Assembly: GCA_036365455.1 (NCBI GenBank)
Contig: JAWQUS010000023.1
Location: 6,076,001-6,140,000, forward strand
Origin: Macrosoma leucophasiata
Lineage: Eukaryota; Arthropoda; Insecta; Lepidoptera; Hedylidae
Reading direction: 5' to 3'
Length of the DNA stretch: 64,000 bases
Part shown: piece after piece, positions 41,696 to 52,333 of the stretch
Layout of the letters: the number at the start of each line of letters is the position of its first letter
Position numbering within the stretch: position 1 is the stretch's first letter
Made by a program: the position numbers and the translations under genes
Notes under the pieces: model-generated
Told to the model about the DNA's origin: nothing
The model's input: the letters and a program-made list of their open reading frames with translations, nothing else
The model's database searches: none

Positions 41696-42299
41696 CATTA
41701 AGCTTATAAAAAGTATCTTGATCCAAGAGTCTAAAATTGTGCCGTTTTACATTTGAATCTTGCCTCGGAATTTGGGCTCTATTTATAAATATCAAAACGG
41801 AAAACCTAGGACACTGCGGATCTGATCAAATACAAGAATGCCAAAACTATGATTCTCATAAAAGACAGTATATTTTAATCAGTCCCTTTTGATGGCACTG
41901 TAAATATCGGAAGACAAACAACAAGTCAAACAAAAACGTAGGTATGCATAGATATTTTTTTTCTCATACTTTCGGCCATCAAATAATTTGTTTCATTTTA
42001 TTTATACAAGAAATAAGGTTCTTGCCAGTGTTAATGTAACTTTTTCGTGATAAAAACAACAATCTATCGTTACTTTTATCTGGTTGAACTAGTTTTCAGA
42101 GTTCGAGTCCACTTCACCGAAATCTGGAACTCTATCAATTGAGTTTATATGAAATAGAGTTACCTACTTCGACATAAGTTATTTTACTTTTACGTCATAA
42201 AAACTTGATAGGTAAGTTTGTTATAAAAACACATTCTACACAAACACACTGTATAGTCATCAACTGAATGTTTCTTTTTCATGAATCTCTTTAGACGTC

Positions 42300-42690
42300 T
42301 GGCTGTTTGATCATATGTGTGTAATATCTTGAAGTATTATTAAGTGAAACGCACTGCATATAATAATATAATATTCACATTTCTTACTGTAACACGTATT
42401 TCCCTTCCGCAAAAAATGACAGACTGTTTTGCATCGATAATAAACGCTATGGCTACTCCCCTCCGGCATACCCCGGACACTCCGCCAAAATTCCATCCAA
42501 ACGCTTAATTTGGTCTCTATTACACAGACATAAATCAGTGACGTGTGTTTACACGTGCACCTGTGTGCGTAGCACGTAGAGAATACCAAACGTCGCCCAT
42601 AAGAGGGGGGGGGAGGTTGGGTGAGGCGGGGAAATCGTGCGGGACGTCGAAGTGTCCATTCTATACGTAGTATTATTACATATTCTCTGC
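42300..42690 (+). repeat. dispersed repeat, longest copy
   Basis: Its first half matches 1556-1660 (antisense) and its second half 17945-18180 (sense). A G-run (about nine G) lies near 42606. No coding frame or inverted ends. Confidence 0.7.
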
Positions 42691-43445
42691 CTCCGGTTCG
42701 TCGCCAATGTGGCGGCCGGTGGCTTGTGTTGCTCTCTGGTCATAGACAGTCATAAAAGGCTATTTATTACACGACATTCACGGTATTCAGGGTCCGACAT
42801 AAAGGGTGGGCGTGGCCTCACGCCGGGTTGTCGCTTATTACACTATCCGGTCGACAGCGCCCTAACTCAATAACAGTACAAATACACGAGCCGCTCCGGT
42901 CGCCCTAATAAGGGCCCTAACTCCCTAAATGTTATTACACTACCCTTACCCTTGCTATCGTACTCTGAATACCGTGCCGTGTATTAAGTCCTATAGTGGA
43001 GAAGAATTCATCCGCTAGTACAGTGTACAGTCAGTCAACCGAACAGTCTTAATGGTCTTAAACGTTACTTCGATGTGATATAAATGAGATTTACAAAGTA
43101 CGAATATTTAAATCACAAACGATTGTCCAATATTCTTGGTGGAATCAAAAATTTATTAGAGCGGACCTCATCGAGACATCGATAGGACCACTCATCGCTC
43201 CCTTCAAAAAGCCCTCTAGATATTTTAATTCGAAGAATGGCTGTTAAAATATTCCAATTCAATGTTCATTGCCCTATACCTTTTCATATTTTTTTTTAAA
43301 TGTGACTTTCAGTTGCTTTCGGTCAATTAAACATTCGATCAAAACTTAGGTTGGGAGTGATCTGTGGGTACAACTATCCGTTATTTTACTATTAATAATA
43401 GGTACTAGGTAGTGCTAAGTTGTCATTTACTACATAATTACTACA
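42691..43445. other. unassigned DNA
   Basis: GC-richer at 42700-42960 (GGTCGACAGCGCCCTAACTC, AATAAGGGCCCTAACTCCCT). GAATTCATCCGCTAGTACAG near 43005 echoes 17810-17840. No gene. Confidence 0.4.
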
Positions 43446-43505
43446 TCCACTCCGGCCAAAAGACGTCCATTGCTGGATAAAGCCTTCAACAAATATACCC
43501 ACCAC
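43446..43505 (-). mobile_element. RTE LINE 3' terminal scrap
   Basis: ACTCCGGCCAAAAGACGTCC and ATTGCTGGATAAAGCCTTC are the antisense RTE end, as at 20727 and 31714. Confidence 0.65.
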
Positions 43506-43523
43506 AACAGCGTCACCAAATAT

Positions 43524-43663
43524 GATCAGAATGGAATCTACGTACAAAACGTTGAAACGGCACACTCACACAAACATGAGCATCGACGCGGTTCTCGCGG
43601 TGCTGCGCATGTTTGTGTATGTGTGCCGTTTCGATCGTTTTGTACGTAGTTTCCATACTGTTC
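43524..43663. mobile_element. 140-bp MITE with inverted ends of about 50 bp
   Basis: The left arm (TCTACGTACAAAACG, GAAACGGCACACTCACACAA) is inverted at the right (TTGTGTATGTGTGCCGTTTC, CGTTTTGTACGTAG) with few mismatches. The unpaired centre is about 25 bp (GACGCGGTTCTCGCGG). No clear target duplication. Confidence 0.8.
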
Positions 43664-43898
43664 GTATTTGTACTGTGACAGCATTATGCGACATTAGGGG
43701 AATATGCCATAATCGCCACACTTGGCAGGCAGATTGGCGATCGCAGTGGTGGTAAATTTATGGCGAGACGCTGCTGCCCATCTGGCGTTAATATTTTTTT
43801 TTTTTTATCGCAATGGTTTGACTGCCTATGATCCCGGTTGACTGACTGCAATAGTGGAAGAATTCTTCTCCACTAGAAGGCGATGGGGTCATAAAAAA

Positions 43899-44180
43899 CG
43901 TAACTTCACGCCTGTAATCCCCGAAGGGATAGGCAGAGGTAAATGCATGTATTCAAACATACATGAAAACACCCACGACTCGCTGGTTATGTTTTGGCCC
44001 ATGTAACAGGTGGCAAACCTGTTGCCATGTCCGGGCATATTACCAAACTCCGAGGTACTGGGAAACTTCCAGAAAATGGAAAAATCCCAATAGAACCAGT
44101 GATAAAGGATCTTAAACCGTTATCTCTGATAGTCCCCGACCCGGGAATCGAACCCAGGACCTCCAGCGCAGTAGTAGAGT
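43899..44180 (-). repeat. family 2 tRNA-like SINE, near full length
   Basis: Antisense: CGTAACTTCACGCCTGTAAT at the 3' end of the element; B box seen as CGGGAATCGAACCCAGGAC. Well preserved. Confidence 0.8.
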
Positions 44181-44189
44181 TGTGTGAGT

Positions 44190-44640
44190 TACGATATTAT
44201 TTTCTACCACAAATGGTGGTTACTGTTAGCATAGCACCATTATTCCTTTAATCGACTTTCGCTTTGATGCATCTATACTAAATTTAATAGTTTATCAAGT
44301 TCAATAACGACTTGATGTGAAATTACATTGAAGCTCAATTTGTATGGTAATCAGTTAGCTTAAGTGCTGGCGACTGTAATTATCTTTTGTTACGAACTCC
44401 GTTTAGTCCTTTTAATTAACTACTGACCCTAGGCATTTCCTTGGCCTCACTTACTGACTTGAGTTTGAAATGACCTAAGGACACATAACGAAATATGGTA
44501 CTTTTATTATAGGATCCCGTACCTAACGTAAATCACTTGTGCGTCTGTATCTCAGTCTGTCTCAGCCATTTTTCTCTGGCTTTTTTTATTTAACTCTGAA
44601 AGGTTGGGTAAATTGAGTTGAAATCCTCACTCATATTATA
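44190..44640 (+). repeat. tandem duplication, copy 1
   Basis: Shares with 45025-45460 GTGAAATTACATT, CAATTTGTATGGTAATCAGT, AACTCCGTTTAGTCCTTT and GTCTGTC...CAGCCATTT. Anchors are about 822 bp apart, same orientation. Confidence 0.75.
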
Positions 44641-44835
44641 AATGTACGTATAAAGTAATAATATGTATAAGGTACGTGAAAAGGTAACAGACAGACACTC
44701 TGTCTGTCTGTCTGTTACATTTTCACGTCCAAACGACTGAACCGATTTAAATGAATTTTGGTACAGAGATAGAGCTGACTTTAAGACAGAACATAGGCTA
44801 CTTTTCGACATCCACGCGGGTGAAGCCGCGGGTAA
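44625..44835 (+). repeat. dispersed TCTG repeat with fold-back hairpin
   Basis: ATATTATAAATGTACG, AACGACTGAACCGATTTAAA and GAACATAGGCTACTTTTCG are hallmarks of a common insect repeat. Inside it, 44674-44697 is repeated in inverted form at 44705-44728 (23 of 24 matched, 7-nt centre). Confidence 0.7.
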
Positions 44836-45024
44836 CAGTTAGTTAGGTAGTGATATAAATATGTGTATCAGTTATCCAAGCGTGCACGTGTAACGTACAT
44901 AAATGAATTTAATGTAGAGGGGCCAAATTTTGCTTCTTAACAATTTAATTTTATTCCAATTAGCCGCATATCTAGGTGTACCTTTATTGTTTGAGTTACG
45001 GGTAAGCTTTACACAGTATTTAGT

Positions 45025-45460
45025 CTATTTAGTTATTCTATCACAAATGGTGGTTTCTTTAACAGCTATATTACCATTCTTCCTGTCATCAATTTAATTA
45101 AAAGTTTATCAAGTTCTTTGACGCCTTCATGTGAAATTACATTAAAAGCTCAATTTGTATGGTAATCAGTTAAGGGCTGACGACGGTAATTATCTTTTGT
45201 CACCAACTCCGTTTAGTCCTTTAATGAACTACTGACCCTTGCCATTTCCTTGTTGTCAGTTCCACTTATTGACTCAAGTGTGAAATGACCTAAAGAAATC
45301 ACGAAACAATATTTTTTTGGTTCCGTCCCTTAAACGAAAAGAAGTCTTTATAAGATCACTTCTGCATCTGTTTGTCTCTCCGTCTGTCACAGCCATTTGC
45401 TCAGAAAGTAGAGGCTCGATTGAGTTGATATTTGGTATACTCTCTACAAAGACGCGCCGT
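45025..45460 (+). repeat. tandem duplication, copy 2
   Basis: Partner of 44190-44640. Includes a GGTTCCGTCCCTTAAACG block akin to the repeat at 2996. Confidence 0.75.
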
Positions 45461-45464
45461 TTGT

Positions 45465-45666
45465 ATTGTAAACGACCCAGGACTTACTAACAGGCTCGAA
45501 CATCTGAGCCTGCGCCGAGACATTGGGAGTTCGTTTAAACGAGATCGTTTAAACACAGGCTAAAACATTACTTTTTAACGTCTATTAATAATTGAACATC
45601 ATTTCCTCTTTCATCATTGTTTTCTATCCTTGTATCTATTTTATCAAATATGCATTTAATATTTTG

Positions 45667-45704
<38 letters not shown>

Positions 45705-45937
45705 TATATTTATTTATATCTATATATTTTAAACTATGATAGGTTATTATGATTTACATTACATATAATTCTTTGTTTCTCAAATGTAATTTCCCTCCTA
45801 CTTTATTGCACCTTTGACAGTTCTTTTTGGCTTGTAGGTTGACTGGTAGAGAATACCACTCGGAATTAAGTCCGCCTCTGTACATAATTTATGTGCAAAA
45901 GTTTAAATAAATAAATAAAATTACAAGTAAACGTTGA
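45465..45937 (+). mobile_element. LINE 3' end with coding scrap and AAAT tail
   Basis: A frame reads VNDPGLTNRLEHLSLRRDIG, a standard end-region of LINE ORF2, then breaks. The UTR holds TTGACTGGTAGAGAATACCA and AAGTCCGCCTCTGTACA and ends GTTTAAATAAATAAATAAAA, the classic lepidopteran LINE tail. A (TA)n microsatellite sits at about 45675-45701. GTTTAAACGA is inverted around 45543. Confidence 0.75.
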
Positions 45938-46071
45938 ATGACACATCACAGATTTCATTATTGCCAGGCAAAATATTTCTCGCTCCAACTAAATAAATAA
46001 AAAAATATAATTTATGTACCTAAGAAGAAAATCCACAGACCATGTTTTATTGCAACATAGAATTAACATCC

Positions 46072-46205
46072 CCTTTTTTATGTAATTTAATTATTGTAAT
46101 TGTATTACATAAAAAAAGGCGATGGTCAAAATACAGACGCGTTACCACTCGCGCATTACTGACAGGCTCGAACATCTGAGCCTGCGCCGAGATATTGGGA
46201 GTCTT
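46072..46205. repeat. SINE scraps and LINE coding scrap
   Basis: CCTTTTTTATGTAAT (46072) faces ATTACATAAAAAAAGG (46104). AATACAGACGCGTTACCACT is antisense SINE family 1. GGCTCGAACATCTGAGCCTG at 46160 repeats the LINE coding piece at 45493. Confidence 0.6.
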
Positions 46206-46510
46206 TGAGTTTTATACCATCTCTACAATGGCGGGTGCTCAAAAAATTACGCCAGATTATTTACAGAGTTACCAATGTATGTTTGTGTAAAGTCCCGGTA
46301 TAAAATTGGACGTAAAATGTGCATGTTAGGAAACTATTTGTTATTACGTACATAATTAAGTTTGCTCGGTGCTAATGCAGCAATTAGCTAATGTTACACA
46401 ATGTTACATTTTTAGACAGAAACTTCGGTTAAAGTAGTATGTATGTAGCGTTTAGGTTAATTAATATAAATATACACATTACAGCTTTTGGACATGATAA
46501 TACTGAGACT

Positions 46511-47216
46511 GAAGTTATGCGACTATTAATATGGATACATAGGTTAATATATTGATGGACCGAAGTTATGCGACTATTAATATGGATACATAGGTTAATA
46601 TATTGATGGACCGAAGTTATGCGACTGTTAATATAGATACATAGGTAATATATTGATGGACCGAAGTTATGCGACTGTTAATATAGATACATAGGTAATA
46701 TATTGATGGACCGAAGTTATGCGACTATTAATATAGATACATAGGTTAATATATTGATGGACCGAAGTTATGCGACTATTAATATAGATACATAGGTAAT
46801 ATATTGATGGACCGAAGTTATGCGACTGTTAATATAGATACATAGGTAATATATTGATGGACCGAAGTTATGCGACTATTAATATAGATACATAGGTTAA
46901 TATATTGATGGACCGAAGTTATGCGACTATTAATATAGATACATAGGTAATATGTTGATGGACCGAAGTTATGCGACTATTAATATAGATACATAGGTAA
47001 TATATTGATGGACCGAAGTTATGCGACTGTTAATATAGATACATAGGTAATATATTGATGGACCGAAGTTATGCGACTATTAATATAGATACATAGGTAA
47101 TATATTGATGGACCGAAGTTATGCGACTGTTAATATAGATACATAGGTAATATATTGATGGACCGAAGTTATGCGACTATTAATATAGTCTAGGTAATAT
47201 ATTGATGGACCGAAGT
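46511..47216 (+). repeat. 50-bp minisatellite, about 14 copies
   Basis: The unit begins GAAGTTATGCGACTATTAAT and ends ATATATTGATGGACC. Variation is limited to ACTATTA/ACTGTTA, ATATGG/ATATAG and a GGTAATA/GGTTAATA length change (50 or 51 bp). The last unit is shortened before TCGTTTTACATC. Confidence 0.97.
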
Positions 47217-47394
47217 TCGTTTTACATCAAGTTACCAGATTTACGACATAATTATATTTGATTGAATATAGATAGAGCAAGTAGCGAAATCGCTGAGAGC
47301 TGTGTTTGTACGAATACATACACTTTGATATATTGTCATAAAATAAGAGAGTACCATATTATATTGAAAGAGAGATATAGGTATATCGAAGAAT

Positions 47395-47466
47395 TGCATG
47401 TTTGCTTGAATGCATACTTTTACCTCTGGCGTCCTCTTCTAGAAATACAGGTGTTAAGCTACGTAC
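47395..47466 (+). repeat. family 2 SINE 3' scrap
   Basis: GCATGTTTGCTTGAATGCAT to ACAGGTGTTAAGCTACG. Confidence 0.6.
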
Positions 47467-47611
47467 GTACATATACATACATCTTCACAAGAGATACAGT
47501 GTTGCTTATCTATACATTTAAAAATTAATTGCTGTTCGTCAGTCTCGCTAAGACTCGAGAACGGCTGGACCGAATTGGCTAATTTTGGTTTTGTATGATT
47601 TTTTAAATACT

Positions 47612-47735
47612 CGCGGGCAAATTTTGATTGGCAACCTAGTGGATATATATTTTCTAGATTATAAATATGCATAAAAATTATGTTTGCAGCATATCTGGAT
47701 GAACGAAATGATTCTGCAGTGGGATCCTAACCTAT
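47612..47735 (+). repeat. dispersed repeat, partner of 34612-34735
   Basis: TTGATTGGCAACCTAGTGGA through GCAGTGGGATCCTAAC. Just before it, GAACGGCTGGACCGAATTGG belongs to the 19866-type repeat. Confidence 0.75.
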
Positions 47736-47915
47736 ATTAAGTTTAAAGACATTAGAGCCGACGCACATAAAAGTGATGTGACGACTCGTGTCGCTTCGCG
47801 CTTTTCGATTATTGAAAGTTGCACACAGACGTTTACATTACACGTAAACGTTGAATGACACATCACAGATTTCATTATTGCCAGGCAAAATAACTCTCTC
47901 TCCAACTATATAAAA

Positions 47916-47975
47916 GTATATTAGGTAATGCGCTGGTGCCTACGCCCGCTCCGTCACTCGAGCTCTACCACCAGT
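47916..47975 (-). repeat. SINE family 1, 5' head only
   Basis: TATATTAGGTAATGCGCTGG to CGAGCTCTACCACCAGT. Preceded by a 70-bp stretch (AACGTTGAATGACACATCAC) also found at 45932-45995. Confidence 0.75.
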
Positions 47976-48480
47976 AAAAAATCTATAATTTGATTCATAA
48001 TCGGAATAGTTGTTAAAGAAAAGAATGATAATAATGTAATTGCTAAATTGAAATAAACCGCCCAAGATCCAATATGTATTAAGATATTGGAACACAACTG
48101 AGAACATCAAGATTAAATACATAATAAAGACCCACTAGCAAGCGACCGCCAGTAAGAGATATATAATTGTATTAAAAGATCATTAATCATTTTGTGTACA
48201 ATATTTTTCCTGGATACGCAATATCAGGGTAGTGAATTAGTGAGCGCAACCTATATTTCGACTTATGTAGGTCCCTTGGGCAGAATGATTCATAATATTC
48301 ATGTCATGGTCTTCATTATATAATGTACTTGTAATCATGTAAGTGCTTTTCGTAGTTCTGTGTATTAAAGACAGTATGTAAAAATATGACATAGAAGTGT
48401 AGTAGAACTTTACTTTGTATATTTTGCAAACGTTAATTTTATTTTAATAATAAATAATAATTAATAATAAAAATATGTTT

Positions 48481-48840
48481 ACATACATGCAGACATCCGT
48501 ACGGATTTTATTAGTAGTGATGCGAGGCGGTGCTCGATGCACCCGAGACCGCCCGATCCCTTCCGAACGGCGACCGGCTACCTGCGCGTACGCCGTCGCC
48601 AACACGGCAGGCGGCAGGACAAACCAGTCCGATCATAACTTGTTCCGACGCCTGCCGCATGCAGCTTTACGCTTGCTCGCTCGCTATTCTATCAGCTGTG
48701 CTAATACGCGATAATATCTTATATGCTTATGGCTTTTTAACTGTGCTTTGTCTTTCTATTTCTCTGCTGTCCCACTCCGTCTGTACTTTCGTGTGTTTTT
48801 ATATGTAAAATAAACTTTTGGTGTAAAGAAGATCTTTCTT
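48481..48840 (+). other. GC-rich island ending in AATAAA-like signal; possible solo LTR
   Basis: A CpG-rich block (CGACCGGCTACCTGCGCGTA, CGCCTGCCGCATGCAG) is followed by pyrimidine-rich DNA, AAATAAACTTTTGG and GATCTTTCTTTG. That order resembles an LTR U3-R-U5, but no second LTR or duplicated flank is seen. A host promoter or exon is equally possible. 47976-48480 holds nothing recognised. Confidence 0.25.
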
Positions 48841-48997
48841 TGTTTTGTTAACCATCACACGTACGTACCGCTAAAGAAGTAATGAAAATCTGTATGATAA
48901 TTTCGCAACAGCCTTTTCTCGAGTTATTCAGTCCAGAGATTCATTGATAAGAGTTCAAGGTGTAGGCTTCACAGCACTTCTTCATTCATCTATTATG

Positions 48998-49037
48998 AGA
49001 TGGTAGTGTTCAGCACTTTAGTGGTCCAATAATAATG
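48998..49037 (+). repeat. SINE family 1 scrap
   Basis: GATGGTAGTGTTCAGCACTT directly before the family 4 repeat. Confidence 0.5.
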
Positions 49038-49039
49038 GT

Positions 49040-49297
49040 AATGTATTGCTGTGCGTTTCCGTGCTTCGGAGGGCACGTTAAGCCGTCGGTCCCGGTTGCT
49101 ATCGATAGATAGCAGTCGTTAAACCTTGTCGGAGGTCTTATGGGCAGTTTAAAAACATCCGACAGCAGGTTGGCCACTAACCTGTCTCCACCAATCCGCA
49201 TTGGAGCAGCGTGGTGGAGTAAGCTCCAGGCCTCCCCCTAAACAGGGGAGAGACTCGTGCCCAGCAGTGGGACGTATAATGGGTTGCCATTATTATT
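49040..49297 (+). repeat. family 4 repeat with ATT tail
   Basis: TGTGCGTTTCCGTGCTTCGG through GTTGCTATCGATAGATAGCA to GGGTTGCCATTATTATT. Sense orientation. Confidence 0.75.
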
Positions 49298-49349
49298 GCT
49301 ACTACATTACTATACATTATTATTATTCCACTTATTTATTGATTCAACT

Positions 49350-50213
49350 TATTTTATAATTTTTTACATATATATGTATAAAAAAAAAACAACAAATATA
49401 TATATAAAAAATTAAAAAATAGTGTGCCGCCGGCAGCGAGAGCAGGGTCCAAGCTGCCGGTGGTTAGGGACACAGAGACAGGAACCTCCTCACTATGCGT
49501 GCCGTGCCGAGGAGTACTGCCTTCTGTATCAGACCCTTGATCCATCCACCTAGCGAGAGCCTCTTGAGATGTTGGTCGAGGCTCTTCGCTATCAGCCCGT
49601 TCACCGATACGACTATCGGTACAATGATGGCCGAATCCACATCCCACATGGCGACAACCTCGTGAGCCAGATCAAGATATTTTATTTCCTTGTCTTTTTC
49701 GGCTTTCACGAGATTCTCATCATGCGGGACGGTGATGTCGATCATCATTACGCGGCGCTCCGAGCGATCTATCACCACTATATCAGGCTTATTGGCAACA
49801 ATAGTCCTGTCAGTGATGATAGATCGGTCCCAATACATCGTGACATGGTCATTTTCCAGAACTGGGTCGGGCACATACCTGTAGTACGGCACCTCCACGG
49901 CTACAAGACTGTATTTCAAGGCAAGTTGCTGATGGATTATCCTGGCTACTTGGTTGTGTCTGTGCAAGTATTCGCCGTTGGCAAGACTCGAACAGCCGGA
50001 AACAATATGCCTGATTGATTCACCCGGTCTATGGCATGCCCGACATATGTCGACCGTTCCATCCTTCAGGATAAACTTCCGGTAGTTGTTGGTCATTACC
50101 ACTTCGTCCATAATTGCACAAACAAAACCTTCGGTTTCCCCAAAGAGGTCACCGAATCGCAGCCAGGCCACAGACGCTAAGAAATCTACATCGGGCCCAT
50201 GGAGGGCCCGGTA
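49350..50213 (-). mobile_element. R4/Dong-type LINE, 5'-truncated copy
   Basis: 3' tail of AT-rich sequence (49350-49430) including A/T tracts and TATATATA; the body ends abruptly at GGAGGGCCCGGTAAAATTAT followed by a (TTA) run. Same region as 26960-27700 of the larger copy. Confidence 0.85.
49464..50171 (-). CDS. R4/Dong C-terminal zinc-finger/endonuclease frame, open
   Basis: A 235-codon open frame: LRFGDLFGETEGF, MTNNYRKFILKDGT, CRACHRPGESIRHIVSGC (zinc cluster), HNQVARIIHQQLALKYSL, NKPDIVVIDRSERRVMMIDI (PD-(D/E)XK core, with PD and a later D) and VSVNGLIAKSLDQHLKRL. Compared with the copy at 27619-26972 most changes are conservative, which suggests that one or both copies left active parents recently. 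Without RT it is not autonomous. Confidence 0.85.
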   Translation of the reverse strand: MAWLRFGDLFGETEGFVCAIMDEVVMTNNYRKFILKDGTVDICRACHRPGESIRHIVSGCSSLANGEYLHRHNQVARIIHQQLALKYSLVAVEVPYYRYVPDPVLENDHVTMYWDRSIITDRTIVANKPDIVVIDRSERRVMMIDITVPHDENLVKAEKDKEIKYLDLAHEVVAMWDVDSAIIVPIVVSVNGLIAKSLDQHLKRLSLGGWIKGLIQKAVLLGTARIVRRFLSLCP

Positions 50214-50285
50214 AAATTATTATTATTATTATTGTTCTGACACAAAACAACCTTCAGAAGTAGCGTACCTATCCGTATTGTGACT

Positions 50286-50413
50286 TTTTTATATGATGGA
50301 AGTGGAAAACAAGCTTATAGTTCACATTGATTAAGTGATGATTGCTGCCTATAGACTATGCCTACGCCCGCGAGCTCCGTCACTGGTGGTAACTCTACCA
50401 CCAGTGACGGAGC
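50286..50413 (-). repeat. SINE family 1, internally deleted, ending in a fold-back hairpin
   Basis: TTTTTATATGATGGAAGTGG and GATTGCTGCCTATAGAC jump directly to TGCCTACGCCCGCGAGCTCC. The head is then inverted on itself: 50374-50391 against 50396-50413, 18 bp exact, centre ACTC. Confidence 0.85.
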
Positions 50414-50492
50414 CTATCCTATCATCCTATTGCCTGCCTTCGGTGAACGTTTTCAACTTTCCTTTCGAAAATTAAATTTTACATGAAGAAAA

Positions 50493-50968
50493 GGAGATGT
50501 TGCGAGCTCGGCTCTGGTTCGTACACGTCCTCAAAAAATGGGTAAATTAAAGAAGAATCCGAGAAAAATACAATTAATTTATTCAAGAATATATTTGAGA
50601 GTTACAACCACATTTAATTCAAACGATTTTATCATTTTCAACTATGTTAAACATGGCGGCGATACAGCCGACACTTGGGATCAATCGATTTCGATAGTAT
50701 TTAGAAAATAATACTTTTTTCTCCAAGTACTGTATAATCAAAATACAATTAAAAAATTAAAATGTCAAAATGACATCGCCAGCCATATTCGTCATGTTGG
50801 TTTTGAGTTACAATTCTAACTGCAAATAATGTTTTGTAACTGCAAACAAAGCCAAATAAGTGAAAATATGCAGTAAAAAACGTTTTTATATTGATTTTAC
50901 CTGTTCAATGATATTGTGTACAATACATGGCCGGAGGTCCATATATTTTTGCAACATCTCCTTTCCTG
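50493..50968. mobile_element. MITE of about 476 bp, ends AAGGAGATGTTGC
   Basis: AAGGAGATGTTGC at the left is inverted at the right as GCAACATCTCCTT. A diverged second copy is at 54179-54733. The interior has GGTAAATTAAAGAAGAATCC and CAACTATGTTAAACATGGCG; no transposase is present. Confidence 0.75.
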
Positions 50969-50981
50969 CAGCCTTTGCGGC

Positions 50982-51287
50982 GTTCCCTACGCCCGCGAGC
51001 TCCATCACTGGTGAGTACCAGTGATGGAGCTCGCCGGCGTAGGGAACACCGCATTACCTAATATACTTGCCGATAAATGGTAGTGTTCAGCACTATCGTG
51101 TTCCGGTCGGGTGGTAATGTACGACCCTGTAATTTCCGGCATAGAGGCATAGCAACTTAGGTCGCAGGAGTGGTAAAGCATCTGCATTTTGACCTTGGTC
51201 TTTGTGTGGGTGTCTATAGGCTGCAGTCATCACTTAACATCAATGTGAACTGCATGCTTGTTTGCCACTTCCATTACATAAAAAAGT
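50982..51287 (+). repeat. SINE family 1, full length, with 31-bp fold-back at its head
   Basis: The SINE head at 51017-51047 is preceded by its inverted copy at 50982-51012 (one mismatch, 4-nt centre GAGT). The rest of the SINE runs normally to CATTACATAAAAAA. Confidence 0.93.
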
Positions 51288-52333
51288 GAACTTTTTCGTA
51301 GGTTTTCGCGAGCTTGATAAATTGTAGAAATTATATTTGCAGATTTTCTCGCGCGTATACAACAGTCCCGAATTCTTGTACCCGACGTTTCGGTCGCTTC
51401 TCAGCTACCGTGGTCACGGACAGACTCCGCAAAAAGAAGAGAAAATATTCTACAATACATGATTTTAGAGTTGATTCATTTTACATAATTTAAAACTATT
51501 TCTATAATTGTATTTAAATAATTCAATTGGTGTTGCTCATAACAATGTAAAGCTAAAATGTTAACGTTGAGTTTTAAAATAACTAACGTATTTGCATATT
51601 TACAAATAAATAAAATTGGAGTGTCTGTTTGTAATATAAAAATAACCGCTTTTTACTAAATGCGTATGTATAAGAGATACATATACCAAAATAACATTTT
51701 TTTAAATTTTTTTTGTCTGCCTGTCTGTCTCTTTGTTCCGGCTAATCTCTCCAACGGCTGGACCGATTTTGACGAGACTTTCACTGGCAGATAGCTTACG
51801 TAATAAGGACTACAGACTACGCATTAAAAAAAGCAGACATCATCCTACTGCCGGTTTTCGGTGCACGTTTTCCTTTCGAAAATTAAATTGTACATGAAGA
51901 AAATATCTTGCAGGTATTTCAAACAAAGACCTTTACGGGGTGACAAAACGTCGACTAAAAAAGACATCCAATTAGCCTTTGGGTCGCCTGCGGAACGGTT
52001 ATAAAAAATTCAAACTTATCCTACCTTGGACCCGACAGATTCCATTGTTTGTGAGTTTAAACACAATGCAGGGAAACGACTTGCTGTTCCATATTTTTTG
52101 GTACCTTTTGTAAGATATTGGGGTACTTGACCTCGCACTGTAAATTAATGCGTTATCGAGCAATCAACATCGAAGCGTTCGTGTTTTATACTCGTATTCT
52201 TTCTTTAGAATGTCTTTTAAGACGATTTTACCGGCCGGACCGATTTTGACGAGCCTTTCACAGACAGACAGCTTATGTAATAAGGAGTAACTTAGACTTA
52301 ATTTTATTATAATAACAATAATAAAAGTCCCAT
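51288..52333. other. mixed interspersed repeat fragments
   Basis: CCCGACGTTTCGGTCGC with CCGTGGTCACGGACAGACT (51390-51427) has a relative at 62150-62200. CGGCTGGACCGATTTTGACG with GCAGATAGCTTACGTAATAA (51755-51805) recurs at 52230-52290. No gene. Confidence 0.5.

Noticed and set aside
43524..43663. A microRNA precursor
   Set aside because: The pairing arms are long and near-exact, and fit a MITE better; no small-RNA evidence is available.
46511..47216. A CRISPR array
   Set aside because: Units are contiguous 50-bp repeats without unique spacers, in eukaryotic DNA.
48475..48808. Two overlapping plus-strand frames in the GC-rich island
   Set aside because: Frames exist because the island is GC-rich; no conserved motif or splice signal was found.
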